A stretch of 64,000 bases of DNA from Adineta steineri (taxonomy: Eukaryota; Rotifera; Eurotatoria; Adinetida; Adinetidae): assembly GCA_905250115.1 (NCBI GenBank), contig CAJNOI010000150.1, positions 1 to 64,000 of the forward strand, given 5' to 3'. Below are positions 12,112-23,430 of the stretch, piece by piece (position 1 is the first letter of the stretch; every line of letters begins with the position of its first letter). Position numbers and translations under genes: made by a program. The notes beneath the pieces were generated by a model. That model ran no database searches. It was not told the DNA's origin and saw nothing but the letters and a program-made list of their open reading frames with translations.

Positions 12112-12675
12112 ATGATATATTCAAGTGGAAAACTCGATTTCAGTCAAGTAAGACTTGTTGGTTCTAATTTAATTCTGCGTCCATGGAAATTAGATGATAA
12201 ACATTCATTGATTGAAAATGCAAATAATCTAAATATTTCAATTAATTTACGAGATCAATTTCCTTATCCATATACAGAAAAACATGTTGATGAATGGATT
12301 AAAATGACAGCAACACCAACATTTAGTAAAAATCGTTACTTTGCTATTGAAGTTGAGAATAAAGCAGTTGGTGGTATTGGAATCATGTTAGGTGAAGATG
12401 TACATCGTTGTACAGCAGAATTGGGTTATTGGTTAGGTGAATCATATTGGAATCGTGGATTGATGAGTGAAGCAGTCAGATTAATGAAAGATTATGCATT
12501 TGATAGTTTACCACAATTACAACGATTACACGCTGATCCATTTAGTAGTAATATAGCTTCAGCTAAAGTTTTAGAAAAAGTTGGATTTCAATTCGAAGGA
12601 CGATTGAAAAAATCAGTAATTAATAGAAATGGAAAGGTTTTAGATCAACTTGTTTACTCATTTATTAGAGAATAA
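12112..12675 (+). CDS. GNAT acetyltransferase, RimJ/RimL type, intronless
   Basis: A 187-residue single-exon protein. It has the usual opening of this subfamily (RLVGSNLILRPWKLDD), a middle strand block (RYFAIEVENKAVGGIGI) and the acetyl-CoA binding region ELGYWLGESYWNRGLMSEAV. It ends with ASAKVLEKVGFQFEGRLKKS, typical of RimJ/RimL proteins that acetylate amino groups of proteins or small molecules. The true substrate cannot be read from the sequence. A full bacterial-like domain with no intron, in a genome whose other genes mostly carry short introns, fits gene transfer from bacteria or fungi. Codon use is nevertheless AT-rich like the host. Short intronless animal genes also exist, so origin needs a tree. 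Confidence 0.85.
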   Translation: MIYSSGKLDFSQVRLVGSNLILRPWKLDDKHSLIENANNLNISINLRDQFPYPYTEKHVDEWIKMTATPTFSKNRYFAIEVENKAVGGIGIMLGEDVHRCTAELGYWLGESYWNRGLMSEAVRLMKDYAFDSLPQLQRLHADPFSSNIASAKVLEKVGFQFEGRLKKSVINRNGKVLDQLVYSFIRE

Positions 12676-15096
12676 ATTTTTATTTTTCAACTAAATAAAA
12701 CATAAATGAACACGATTATACTCATATGCAGATTTCTATTTTATCTTATATCTATATCCATGCGGGATGAATATGGGAGAAACATTGACTAAATCATTGT
12801 TTCTATGTATTAAGACCAATAATAAAACGAATTTTTCATTTATCATTAACTCTACAATACGATACAGGATATACTTTCTAAACATTTCTAACATTCTTTC
12901 TAAGTGATTGTATGAAAAAATAAAAATAAAGTTGATTATATAAATAATGATGAAGATAATCTGATATTATAGAAGAAGTTTAAATAGATGAGTAAAAGTT
13001 TATTAAAATCTTCTCAAATTATTTTCTTATCATTTTCCAGAGTTCGTGATAAATAAAAATTCTGTAATATTATTAATCTTGCAACATAGAGATAGTCATT
13101 TATTAATGTTTCTTCTATGAAGAAATATTTTAAGCAAGTTTTTATCATTGGTAACAATTTAAATCTATTTAATCAACGATCTGATAGATATACATCGATT
13201 GAATTAATAATAAAAGTGTAGTTTTATCAAAGTTAATTATCATATCCATATAAACATATATCTGTCTTATACTATAATAAACAAGTAAACTTAAATAAAT
13301 TCGAGATTTATGACGGATTTTCTATGTTAGAATGAGAATAGTATAAAATTAAACGAATATAGAAATATTTCTCTAAAACAATAATATAGACATATATACT
13401 GATCAATAAAACAAATCTTAATACATTCTATTCTAAACTTAAAAATTCATAGTTACCTTTTTTTTACTTGAATTCTATTGTAATTTATTTCTTTTTTTTC
13501 ATTTTGAAATTATTAATAAAAGTATTCCATAATGATTTTCATTGATTTGAAAAATATGCGTAAATATCTACGTGAATAGGAATTTCTTATTAATTCTTCT
13601 AATAGTAAAATCCATTTGTTATATTTGAAATAAAATAAATAAATTCTAAAATAATCTTAAATTTTATCAAGACGGATAAAAAATCTAATAAAAATTTATT
13701 TCTGTTAATAGTATATTGGAATAATTCATATCTATAATCTCTATCAATGATAAATGTTTCTAATGAAACAATGATATTATCGATAATAATTGTTTTATTT
13801 GGAATTCATAGATTTTCAATTACATAATGATCTTAAAAATATTTCATATAAAGATAATTTATTTAATATATAGTTGATCACTTATATTAATTAATTTATT
13901 ATTATATATATATATGTTTTTTTTATTCGAATGATTTATTTTGGCAATGATGAAAAATATTTTATTTATTTATTTAAGTTTAACATAGATATTTTATATT
14001 TCTATTTAATGAACAAATTCTTTATGATATTGATCATCATATTTATCAATTTTCATTTTCATTAAGACTTTCTTTTATTAATTAAATATCGTCATATTAG
14101 TTAAGAAAAAACTAATCATTTAAAATAGATCAAATTTATGTTCAACGATAAATAGCAGCTTTTATATATCTTGGTGATATTATATATAGTATCATCCTCG
14201 TCTATGCTTCTATTCCAGACTATATTGTTCATTAATAAAATGAATATTTGATATTAGTGATGTTGTTGATTTATTTTTGTGAACGAATGAACTCTTTTGA
14301 ATAAGTCTAATGAAGAGAAATATTTCTCTTTTATATCTATAGTCATGCTTCGTCGATCAAGCGATTTCTTTCAATCAATTTTTATATTTTCAACGCACGT
14401 GTACAATTTTTTTTTCTTTTCTCTGACCAGCAATACATCCATACAAACAAGTTGATGATATCCTATGACAATAGAACTTTAATATCTTTTTTCATTATTT
14501 AATTATTTTTAGTAAAAAAAGCTAAAATGATTCGATTTTGAAATATGTGCCGAACTCAACAGATTTACTTTCGTTGAAAAAACACAAAATTTTCTAATGT
14601 TCAACAGCGATTGTAAAGTGACACATATTGTAAGTATTTTCTATGAATAGTAAAACACTGAATGTGATCTAACGTATAACATATTATGATTCTTAAATAG
14701 ACTTCTGTAGAGAGAAGAGTATCTTGATTTATCAACGAAAAATAATGTTCTAGTATAGTATTGTTCTCTTATTATTCTTAAGCAACATTATAATGTCATT
14801 AGAAGAAAATCTTTTGTTTCATTTGAAAAAGATTTTCTATTGAAGTAAACAATCTTAAAATAAAAAGAAACTTCCTCAAATTTTTCTCAAGTTAACATAG
14901 GTATTACAATCGATTTTCGTAAAAAAAATGACGAGATATTTAAATTTCATGTCTATGTTTTAGAATTTATTTCTTACTCTCAAGCAGAACGAATAGAATT
15001 GCATTCTCTGTATTTACATTTGGTTTATTATTATTATTATTTATGATCTATCGTTGCTTTTCTTAACTATAATTTCAAAGTAGATAATTTAATTCT
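12676..15096. other. Intergenic, very AT-rich, nothing recognised
   Basis: About 2.4 kb with no exon, RNA gene or clear repeat visible. There are only short AT runs such as the TATATATA stretch near 13905. Confidence 0.5.
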
Positions 15097-16230
15097 ATGA
15101 CCTATCAACGACTATTTTGTACAATTATTATTCCTTTTATAATAATAATAATATTCACAATTCTATTCTCTAATCGACCAATATATTTTAATACTTTCAA
15201 ACAAACATTTAAGTCTTTTATTCCAATCAACTTTATTTCTAATAATGTTAAAGAAAAACCAGAAACCTCTTTGATTCCAGATAAAAATTCATGTGTTATA
15301 ATTCTGAAACAGGCAATTGGTCGTTTAGGAAATCTTATGTTTAAATTTGCCAGTGCTTATGGGTTAGCACGTTTTCATAGATGCAGATTTTATCTTGATG
15401 AACCTTATATGAAAATTCTCAATGCAACATTTACAATAAATATAACTTTTTTAAATATTCTCAAATCTGAATATTTAACTTTATCTGGTATTGGTTATAG
15501 GGACAATACTGCTTGTCATTATTCACAAAAATTAATGTTACCAAATTCTATAAGATATTTAGAATTAACTGGTTATTGGCAAGCATATCGTTATTTTATT
15601 AATTATACAGATGAACTTCGACAACAATTCACTTTCAGACCCAATATTATACAAACAATTGCACCATTTATTCTTCAAGAATTAAAAGGGCGTATATTGT
15701 GTCAACCAACATGTATTCATCAAAATCAAAGTAATATTACATTAGGAAATATTGAAACAACTGTTAAAGATCAATTAGACTTAAAAAATAAATTGAGAGA
15801 ATTACCTTTTACATTAGTTGGAATCCATTGGCGTCGAGGTGATATGATGAGACCAAATAAACAAGCATATGGTCATACTGTTTCATCATTTACTTATTTA
15901 CAAAAAGCAATGAATTATTTTTTAGAAAAATATACAAATGTTATTTTTATTGTAACAAGTGATGAGAAAAATTATTGTAAGAACATTTTCTCAAATAATT
16001 CAAAAGTGATTATAACTCCAGACAAGTTTACAGGTGAACAAGATCTTGCTATGCTTACAGTTTGTCAACACACAATTGTTACTAGTGGAACATTCGGTTG
16101 GTTTGCAGCATATCTTGCTGGAGGAGATATTCTCTATGATAAACTTTCACCGGCAAAGAATTCAGGTCTCGAAAGAGATTGTCCTCCATCACAATATTAT
16201 CCACCTGAATTTATTCCTATGAGACGATAA
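15097..16230 (+). CDS. Galactoside alpha-1,2-fucosyltransferase (GT11 family)
   Basis: A 377-residue intronless type II membrane protein. A short cytoplasmic tail is followed by a signal anchor (about 9-26, IIIPFIIIIIFTILF) and a lumenal GT11 catalytic domain. Family motifs are clear: GRLGNLMFKFASAYGLARF (about 74-93), VGIHWRRGDM (about 242), which corresponds to the GDP-fucose binding HxRRxD block, and SGTFGWFAAYLAGG (about 330). It ends ...PPSQYYPPEFIPM as relatives do. The enzyme transfers fucose from GDP-fucose in alpha-1,2 linkage to galactose on glycans in the Golgi. Several N-glycosylation sequons are present. The length matches vertebrate FUT1/FUT2 (about 345-365). The acceptor is not predictable. 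Confidence 0.9.
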   Translation: MTYQRLFCTIIIPFIIIIIFTILFSNRPIYFNTFKQTFKSFIPINFISNNVKEKPETSLIPDKNSCVIILKQAIGRLGNLMFKFASAYGLARFHRCRFYLDEPYMKILNATFTINITFLNILKSEYLTLSGIGYRDNTACHYSQKLMLPNSIRYLELTGYWQAYRYFINYTDELRQQFTFRPNIIQTIAPFILQELKGRILCQPTCIHQNQSNITLGNIETTVKDQLDLKNKLRELPFTLVGIHWRRGDMMRPNKQAYGHTVSSFTYLQKAMNYFLEKYTNVIFIVTSDEKNYCKNIFSNNSKVIITPDKFTGEQDLAMLTVCQHTIVTSGTFGWFAAYLAGGDILYDKLSPAKNSGLERDCPPSQYYPPEFIPMRR

Positions 16231-18068
16231 AATCTCAATCTTAAAAGCATGTTTATTTAAATATAACAATCATACAATTTATTATTCATAGAATTCGATT
16301 CATTATTACTTCGTCATCCATTAAAACTATGTTCAACATCGAAATCTGTACGATTAAAGTTTGTATCTACTGTAGACTTCTAAAAGAAATCTTTGTCAGT
16401 GTATTTGTTGTAAACAAATTTCGAAGATGACGAAATGAAAAAATGTTTTACTTTTAGAATGAATATTTAATCAATAATTTTCTTCTTTTTATCTTCATTT
16501 ATATCATCAAACAAAACTATAAGCAGATTGTGTCAGTCACCGATTAAAACTACACTGTCATTCTCATATCCAATCTTAAGATGAAGAACCACAATTGTTA
16601 ATTGTTCTATTCAAAGAAATTGATTCAAAATTCAAGATTTTTCAGCAGAAGAGAATGCTGAAAAAGTCATTTTTGAAGAAATTCTAGACTTTTTTCTGAC
16701 ATTTCCTATCTCTGATAAATCTGACTGACATCATATAGGAAAAACTCCATGTCAATCACATTGGACTTCTTATTTTGTTATCTTTGATGAACAAAGTTAC
16801 TCTTAAAATCTATCTAAATATGATCGGATCATAAAAAAGAATAAATATATAAGCGCAAAATAACGCAGAAAAAATGATCTAACCAACTTGGAGTCATTTG
16901 AATTTTACATAAGTTCAAATACGATACATCAACATTCTATTTATCATTATTCGATTAATTAATCAAATACATGTTTTATATTAAATTCTTTTCTATATTC
17001 TATGCTATATATTATAAATTTAATCGATTTACATTAGAAAATATACGGTTAGTTTACAACTAGAGAAAGATCTATAGTTACATAAAAATTAGTTGATAAA
17101 TATTTATCTCATAGTCATTTCGAATACTCAGATGATTATAATTGGTAGAAATTGAAGTTAGCTAATATCAAAACGTTTGATTTGATTTTCGATATGAAAA
17201 AATACTGATTCGATATTTAAGCGTAGAAACTGACATTATATATTGTCTGTGACATCTCAGATGAGGAAGATGGTCTTCTTCTTCTTCCTCATACAAATCA
17301 ACTACCTCTTTTGTCTACAAAAAAAATATGAAATTTTCAGCAACAGTACATCGAAAGTTGTTCACCTTTTCATAGAAACGTCATTTTATTGTTGAACATT
17401 GGTGTACATGAAACAGATGTAATACTTGGCATACATTGTATCAATTATTTAATTATCTTCATATGTTAAAAAATATTTTCCCACGATTTTTAAAAACTCG
17501 CAGGGTTTAAAAATGTCCATAGGTGAGATGAGTATCTTTCCTATTGAAACTCAATGAATTAATTAGACAGGACCATAAAAATCAACTTTCCTTATAATTG
17601 TGTTCTAAGTATGAGGATAGAGTAAGATAAAAAATTAGAAGATAAATTAAATATCAATACCGAAAAAAAGGTGTAATTTAACACGTCTGAGTCGATATAT
17701 ATCTACGAATATAATTATATAAAAATAAATCACACTGAACAAAATCTTGTATTAGAAATTAATTGAGAAAGAAACGTTTTTAAAAAAATCAAGAGTCGCA
17801 TATAAGTGTAAATTTTAATTTGACTTTAATAATTGTTAATGTTTATCATATAGATTCTATTGAAGAAATTTGATTTTATTATCACTTTAGAAAATACTTT
17901 CAAATATCTGTCTCATTAATTATCTTTTTTAATATTTCACATTTCATTTATTCACAAGTTTAACAAAAAGAAAGTCTAATTAATATACCAATAGACCTTA
18001 TATATATACATATTAGAATAAAAGATCTCATTTATTTTCTTCGAAGAGTTCATAAATATTTTTTCTAG
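16231..18068. other. Intergenic, nothing recognised
   Basis: AT-rich spacer between two plus-strand genes with no supported exon. A short purine/pyrimidine hairpin (GAGGAAGA...TCTTCCTC) lies near 17260-17290. The last bases read TTTTTTCTAG directly before the next ATG. Confidence 0.45.
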
Positions 18069-19927
18069 ATGAAATCGATTATTTTTTTCTATTTGATATT
18101 ATTAACGAATGGTTTTCAACCAATTTATTTTAAATTAAGTCAAATTGGAAATGAATTTGAAGCAGCCAATTCTACTGAACTCTTAATCATATTTGATAAT
18201 ATTCGTAGTGTTATTCGTTGTGCTATCCTTTGTTCTTCTAATATTCAATGTCATACATTTAATTTCCATTCAAATTCTCATCAATGTTATCTATTTGAAG
18301 GATCTATTGATACTGGTCATATTATATCAACATCTTCATCAATCATAGTCGGATGGATTAATGGTAAGATAGATTTTATATATGAATTAGATGAGATGAA
18401 TTCGATATAATCAGCTAAAAGTCAGTTGAACGTCAAATCATTTCAATATCTATACTACTATTCAATCAAATAATCTCGTTTTTCTATTAATGACAGACTT
18501 AGATTTACATTTGAAATGTAATATAGATAACCTTCCTCGAATATCATTAATCGTCTTTTACCAAACATGTTAAACTAAATATTTTCATAAATAGGAAAAA
18601 AGAAAAATACTTAACGACCGATCAATCGTTATGAAACAAAATGACAAATTTCGAATATTTTAAAACTATGAAAAATATTCCAAAGTAGATTATTTCTTAT
18701 ATTCGATGAATAATTAAATCAATATCTTTTATATCTTTATTCAAAAATTCCTAAAAGATAAAATCAATATATATATTTATTTAATTTTCTTCTTTTTATA
18801 TAATTCCTAGTTAAACAAGATTCATCGTTGACATTCACTTCTATCATATCAACATCCACATCATCATCCACAACAACTACAATAGAAACAACAACACCTA
18901 CAACTACAATCGTAACATCAGTTCAAACAACAGATTTAACTTCAATAGAGACATCAATAATAACAACGATACCTCTAACTACAATAGTAACATCAGTTCA
19001 AACAACAATAACAACAACAGGTCTAACTTCAATAGAGACATCAATTCCAATAACAACAACATTTATGACTACAGTAGTAACATCAATCCCAATAACGACA
19101 ACACCTCAAACTACAATAACAACATCAACTGCAACAAGTATGAATTTATTTTTCAAATGGCTAATATATATAGAGAGAAATTTAGGAAATTTCGGAATAA
19201 TTTGAGTAAAAAATGAATTTAAAATAATTTTCTTTTCTATTTGAATTAAAAGATAGAAAGAGATAAGATTGTCTTTCATATTGAAATAATACTTCTATAT
19301 ATTCGAGGAATTGAATTTGTTAGTTTAATTGAGTAAATAGAATATTTATAGATAATTGAAATGTTGAAAAGATAATTTTCGCTAATTTTCTTGTTTTTGA
19401 ATGTAAATAATTAATACAATATTCTTTGAAATCTTTAAATAAATTTAGCATCAATGTTTTGTCCTCCTCAATTGGTAACAAATGGAATCTTATTCTCAAT
19501 AACAAATCCGTCATCATCAAATTATCCATTATATGATTGTTATAATTATCAATGGATAGCAACAGATTCATCATCAACATTATCATTTTTTTTCCGTCAA
19601 GATCCAGGTGGATGGATGTTGGATGATGTTAATGTTTATTATAATTCAACACAATTAATAATCAATGGAGGATTTGAAACAGGTGATCTTACAGGATGGA
19701 CATGGTCAGGTACTTGTAATATAAATGTTGGACAAGCTTATTACGGTAGTAATGATGCTCATAATGGTAATTATTATTATTATGACCCTTGCGCTGGAGA
19801 TAATCATGGTGATACATTACAACAAACATTTCCCACAATTATTGGTCAAACTTATTTTATTAGTTTTTGGTTAACAAATTATGATTGTTGTTCAACTCAA
19901 GAAATTGCTAATATTACTATTTATTAA
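18069..19927 (+). CDS. Secreted PAN-domain, Thr-rich mucin-like protein
   Basis: Three exons (18069-18363, 18811-19137, 19449-19927) join in phase to 366 residues. Residues 1-16 form a signal peptide. Residues about 20-99 look like a PAN/apple module (CAILCSSNIQCHTFNF...CYLFE). Residues about 105-207 are almost wholly Thr/Ser/Ile repeats such as TTTIVTSVQTT, a likely O-glycosylated stalk. The C-terminal 155 residues are a beta-rich lectin-like region with WMLDDVNV and NGGFETGDLTGW, as in carbohydrate-binding or choice-of-anchor domains. No membrane anchor follows, so it is probably secreted to mucus or matrix. The start ATG follows an acceptor-like TTTTTTCTAG with no gap, consistent with spliced-leader addition. 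Both introns (447 and 311 nt) are much longer than the usual ones here. Confidence 0.75.
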
Positions 19928-20398
19928 AATAGATTTCATTTCATTTCATTTACAAATGAAACTTTCACAACTTTTTTCTTTTCCTTTCGATTTTATTAAA
20001 TAAGAATCGATTGAAATTAAAAATCGAATTTTTATTTCTGTTTATCTTTAAATCTGTAAAATAAATTTTGGAAGAATTTGTCTCTTTAAAAAAATGTAAT
20101 TATTATTCGTAAACATAAATATTAAATAAGAAATTATACTTTGAAATTTGAAAGAAAAATCGAATAAAATTCTTGTAAAACATATTCAAAGAATTTCGAA
20201 TGATTTTTCTAAATTAAAAACAATTAAAAATAATTAATAAGAAACATATTTTTCAAATGGATTATACTTAACAATTCTTTTTCTGAATACCATCTATGAT
20301 TTATATTCAATAATTATCTCATTTGCTTGTCAAAAATATGAAAACAATAACAAATAAGATAAATAATTCAATTTCAAATAATCAAATCGAATACAGTC
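19928..20398. other. Intergenic, nothing recognised
   Basis: AT-rich downstream flank of the PAN-domain gene. No exon or repeat is supported before the 14-bp array at 20399. Confidence 0.45.
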
Positions 20399-20535
20399 AA
20401 GAATGTCCTTTAGAAAATGTCTTTTCAAAAATGTCCGTAGTTTTTCGTCCTTCAGAAAACGTCCTTCATATTAAATGTTCTCTGTATAAAATGTCCTTGG
20501 GAAATGGTCCTTTCCGAAATGTCCTTTCGCTAACA
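20399..20535 (+). repeat. Degenerate about 14-bp tandem array (AAATGTCCTTTC)
   Basis: About nine imperfect units of the type AAATGTCCTTTCxx follow each other (for example AAAATGTCCTTGGGA, AAATGTCCTTTCGC). An open frame of 81 codons across it is a by-product of the repeat. Confidence 0.6.
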
Positions 20536-20629
20536 AAAGTCGATAATGTTAGTTTAAAAGAACAATGATAAAATTTAATTTAGAAAAACGTTTAAAATTT
20601 TTATTGAATTAGTCATTCGGTACAAAGGC

Positions 20630-20698
20630 TGGGTGGGTGTGGGTATTCCTAATTTACTACCCAGAGCAACACCTCTACTCACACCCACTCCCTCTGCA
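20630..20698. repeat. Telomere-like inverted hairpin, copy B
   Basis: GGGTGGGTGTGGGT on the left is opposed by CTCACACCCACTCCCTC on the right, with a 30-bp loop. This copy is more diverged than the others. Confidence 0.6.
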
Positions 20699-20739
20699 GT
20701 AAAACAACACGAATGAAATAATAATCACAAGATAGATTG

Positions 20740-21170
20740 GTATAAGTATAATATAATTGCTAATGATAACAAGCATTATAGATTATTAGTTAAAGAGTCG
20801 TTACTAATTAGTAAACTTGAACCATCACTTAATAGAACTACGTGCTCAGCACCTTTGATAGTATACCCGGAAGGATTAAGAATGAAAAAGCCAAAAGTCA
20901 AAATTAAATCAACGGAAGATGCACCACCAAGGGGGGAACCAATCAGTATTATGAGCGCTCATAATACTGATCGCCCTACTTGATGAAGGTATCTGTAAAA
21001 TTTCTGATTGGAAATTCAATAGATGATCTCTCTTGCTTTCGTATATATGTGTAAATTTTTTTGTCTTCTGTGTTCTTTGTCTTGATAATGACAGATTATC
21101 TGTCGAAACGTAGACTTGTAAAATTAGTTTAATAAATTGTACAAATTAAATTAGATTTGTTTACAAAATT
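20740..21170 (+). mobile_element. Retroelement 3' remnant (Penelope-like GIY-YIG end suspected)
   Basis: An open frame without start (about 20749-20983) reads KHYRLLVKESLLISKLEPSLN, then TTCSAPLIVYPEGL and a stop. The (R)xLLVKESLLIxxxxPxLN pattern is like the end of the GIY-YIG endonuclease domain of Penelope-like elements, as I recall it. Downstream, ATTATCTGTCGAAACGTAGAC near 21090 resembles the 3' region often found after such domains. No reverse-transcriptase core is present, so this would be a dead tail. A perfect 30-bp palindrome lies inside it. Other retroelement or DIRS-type origins are possible. Confidence 0.35.
20942..20971. repeat. Perfect 30-bp palindrome
   Basis: The arm ATCAGTATTATGAGC is followed at once by its exact reverse complement GCTCATAATACTGAT, with no loop. 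It lies within the retroelement-like frame near its stop codon. Confidence 0.9.
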
Positions 21171-21389
21171 ATTATTAATTAATATTAAAATTAACTATAT
21201 TTAACAAATATATATATATACACGTATAGTTATAACATGAAGTTTAAAGCTGCTGTTAAAGCTATTTTATTTGGTTTCTATTTAAATGAATTTTTAAGCA
21301 TTCAACAGGATTATCAATGATTAGTATTGACAAGGTAGCGCTCATCCGATGGATTCGCTGACCCTTTTCTGAAAGAAAATTTTTTATGA

Positions 21390-21780
21390 TTATTATTAAC
21401 AAGTAACGCTCGTTCAGAGACTCGCTCAGCTCTTTCTTGTAGAAAACGCGTTCTACAATACTATTGAACTTTTTACTTGTACAGTTTGCAAAAACTAACA
21501 TCAGATTCGAGTTCCTCGATCTCTATTACTCTTCGGCCAACCCTTAAAAAAAGTGGTCTTATGTCTAAAAAAATTGATACTCAAAAAAATGCCAAAAAAC
21601 TAACTTCGGATTCGGATTCCTCGACCGCGATTACCCTTGGTCAATCATTTTCTGATGACCACCGATAAGTTTTCTTTGAGTTATAAAATGCTGCAATCTT
21701 ATTGGCTCGGACAAACTGACAAACAAACGGACGAACTTTAAGCATTTTAACGACCCTGTTTAACAACCCTATAACCCTTT
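21390..21780 (+). repeat. Dispersed repeat (CTCGCTCAGCTCTTTCTCGT family), copy 2
   Basis: It begins CAAGTAACGCTCGTTCAGAG and continues with GACTCGCTCAGCTCTTTCTTGT. After that, AAAAACTAAC...GATTCGAGTTCCTCGA recurs about 114 bp later as AAAAACTAAC...GATTCGGATTCCTCGA, so the element has internal tandem units. It ends near GACAAACAAACGGACG. It abuts and probably truncated the HELSH gene downstream. Confidence 0.6.
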
Positions 21781-21787
21781 CTTTCAG

Positions 21788-22617
21788 AAAAGGGAATGAA
21801 AAGAATTCATTTCAATTTCTTGATGATATTTCATTACGTGCTGGTGCATTATTTACTAATCCATATTTTATCAAGAATATAACTGCGAAAGTTTGTGCAC
21901 GAGTTTTTGGTGAACAACAAGATGCAACTGAAGATATTGAAGAATTTTCTAAAATAACTTCACTTAATCTTCGACCTCAACTTCAACTTCATGGTTTACT
22001 TTCATTTGATTCTTATATGGAATCTAATGTTCATCGAGAGGTTAGTCAAGATAATATTACTGAATTTTCATTTGATTTTTTTTCTTTTAGTGGAATTATC
22101 ATGCAATAAAAGCAAGTGAAACTGATCCGGAAATTTATCGTCTTCATGTCTTTCTTGTTACAATAAAACTTCTTCATGAATTATCCCATTGTTTAACTCC
22201 ATCGTTTATTGATTATCGAAATCAACAAAGACCAGATTTAAAACCGTAAAACTTGCTTCTTTTTAAAATCATTTCAATTTGATTTTTTTCTTATTCTTTT
22301 TCTTCTTAGTCTGGTCGAAACACCATCCGACATGGGACGAAAAGGAGTAACTAATACTGAACGAAAACGAGGAGGAAAAGGAATTCGATCCATCGGTGAT
22401 ATAGGTTTTGCAATGGAAGAAATTCTCTTTAATGGAGCACGTCTTTTTCATCATCCATTATCTAGTGACTTTCATTTTCTCGTATGTTTTTTTTTACTTC
22501 GTTATTCCATTATCTTCAAGAATATTGTTACACTATACATCAAAGTTTTCTATTGATTCTGGAGAATTAAGAAAATATGACGAAGATGAAGAATCATACG
22601 TTTATAAGAACAATTAG
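21788..22617 (+). pseudogene. HExxH-containing gene, 5'-truncated, four exons
   Basis: Exons 21788-22040, 22091-22245 and 22310-22481 join in phase without stops. A last exon, either 22546-22617 or 22521-22556, closes the frame. The visible product (about 215 residues) contains LLHELSHCLTPSF, an HExxH motif typical of zinc metallopeptidases, and later GDIGFAMEEILFNG, whose glutamates could supply a further ligand. I do not recognise a named family; uncharacterised proteins with HELxH plus a G-x-E-x-E-x-x-LFGG block occur in fungi and rotifers (recalled loosely). No start codon is visible: the first exon opens at an acceptor TTTCTTTCAG right after a dispersed repeat, so the 5' end is missing or far upstream. 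Activity is doubtful. Confidence 0.55.
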
Positions 22618-23090
22618 AAAGATTCCGGGAAGTCACCAACGATTGATATATCATCCCGATAGTGAAAGTCATAGTGAAATTAGCTAGAGGAGCAACAAAT
22701 GATTTTTATTCCAGTAAAGAAAGATCTTTCGTGATAAGAAGGAGAAAAGATGATTGATTCAACTCTTTCTCGTCGAGATGATATTCCTCAAATATTTATT
22801 AAAAACATGAATAAAATCTTTTTTTGATATTTTATGGACATACGAGCAAAAAAAGAATTTCTGTTTCTCAAGACTCTTTTCTCTCCGATAAAGAGAATAG
22901 ATCTAATTTCAAATTGATTAATTTGAAATATGAATTCTTTTTTATTTAGATCAATAAATTGTATTTGCAAGAATACTGAAGCAAAACTTGTTGAAAAACT
23001 AATTATGACATAAATATTATGTCAATTTGATCAACATTTGTCTCCCGAAAATTTATTTACATTTCAAGATATAAAACAATTGGTGGAATA

Positions 23091-23250
23091 CAGCTTGATA
23101 ACGGTGAAAAACGGTAGCCCTTACGGCTGACGTTTCAGATGAGGTGGAAACGACTAAAGAAAACGACGGTAGTTTTTCATCGTTTTCAAGCCACTTTACG
23201 ACTCACCGTAGACGATGGTCTCAAGGTGACCGTTTTTTACTGTTTACGAT
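23091..23250. repeat. Short inverted-repeat block, possible small MITE
   Basis: AACGGTGAAAAACGGT near the left end is mirrored by ACCGTTTTTTACTGTT near the right end, and the middle has GAAAACGA...TCGTTTTC. It is GC-richer than its flanks. No target duplication is seen. Confidence 0.35.
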
Positions 23251-23269
23251 GTCGTATTCTTTCACCTGG

Positions 23270-23430
23270 ATCGCCTAAAGACTCACTCAACTCTTTCTCG
23301 TAGAAATCGCGTTACTGAATAACTACCAAGCCAAGCTACTGATTTATATAATTAAACAAAACAGAAGTGAGATTTGAATTCTTCGACTTCGATTACGCTT
23401 CGGTCAATCCTTATAAAAAAAACAATTCCT
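23270..23430 (+). repeat. Dispersed repeat (CTCGCTCAGCTCTTTCTCGT family), copy 3
   Basis: GACTCACTCAACTCTTTCTCGT, GAATTCTTCGACTTCGATTACG and a CGGTCAATCCTTA block appear in the same order as in the copy at 21390, with AGATTTGAATTC in place of its AACTAAC unit. Confidence 0.5.

Noticed and set aside
20323..20568. 81-codon frame as a small gene
   Set aside because: It is formed by a degenerate 14-bp repeat and has no splice sites or domain.
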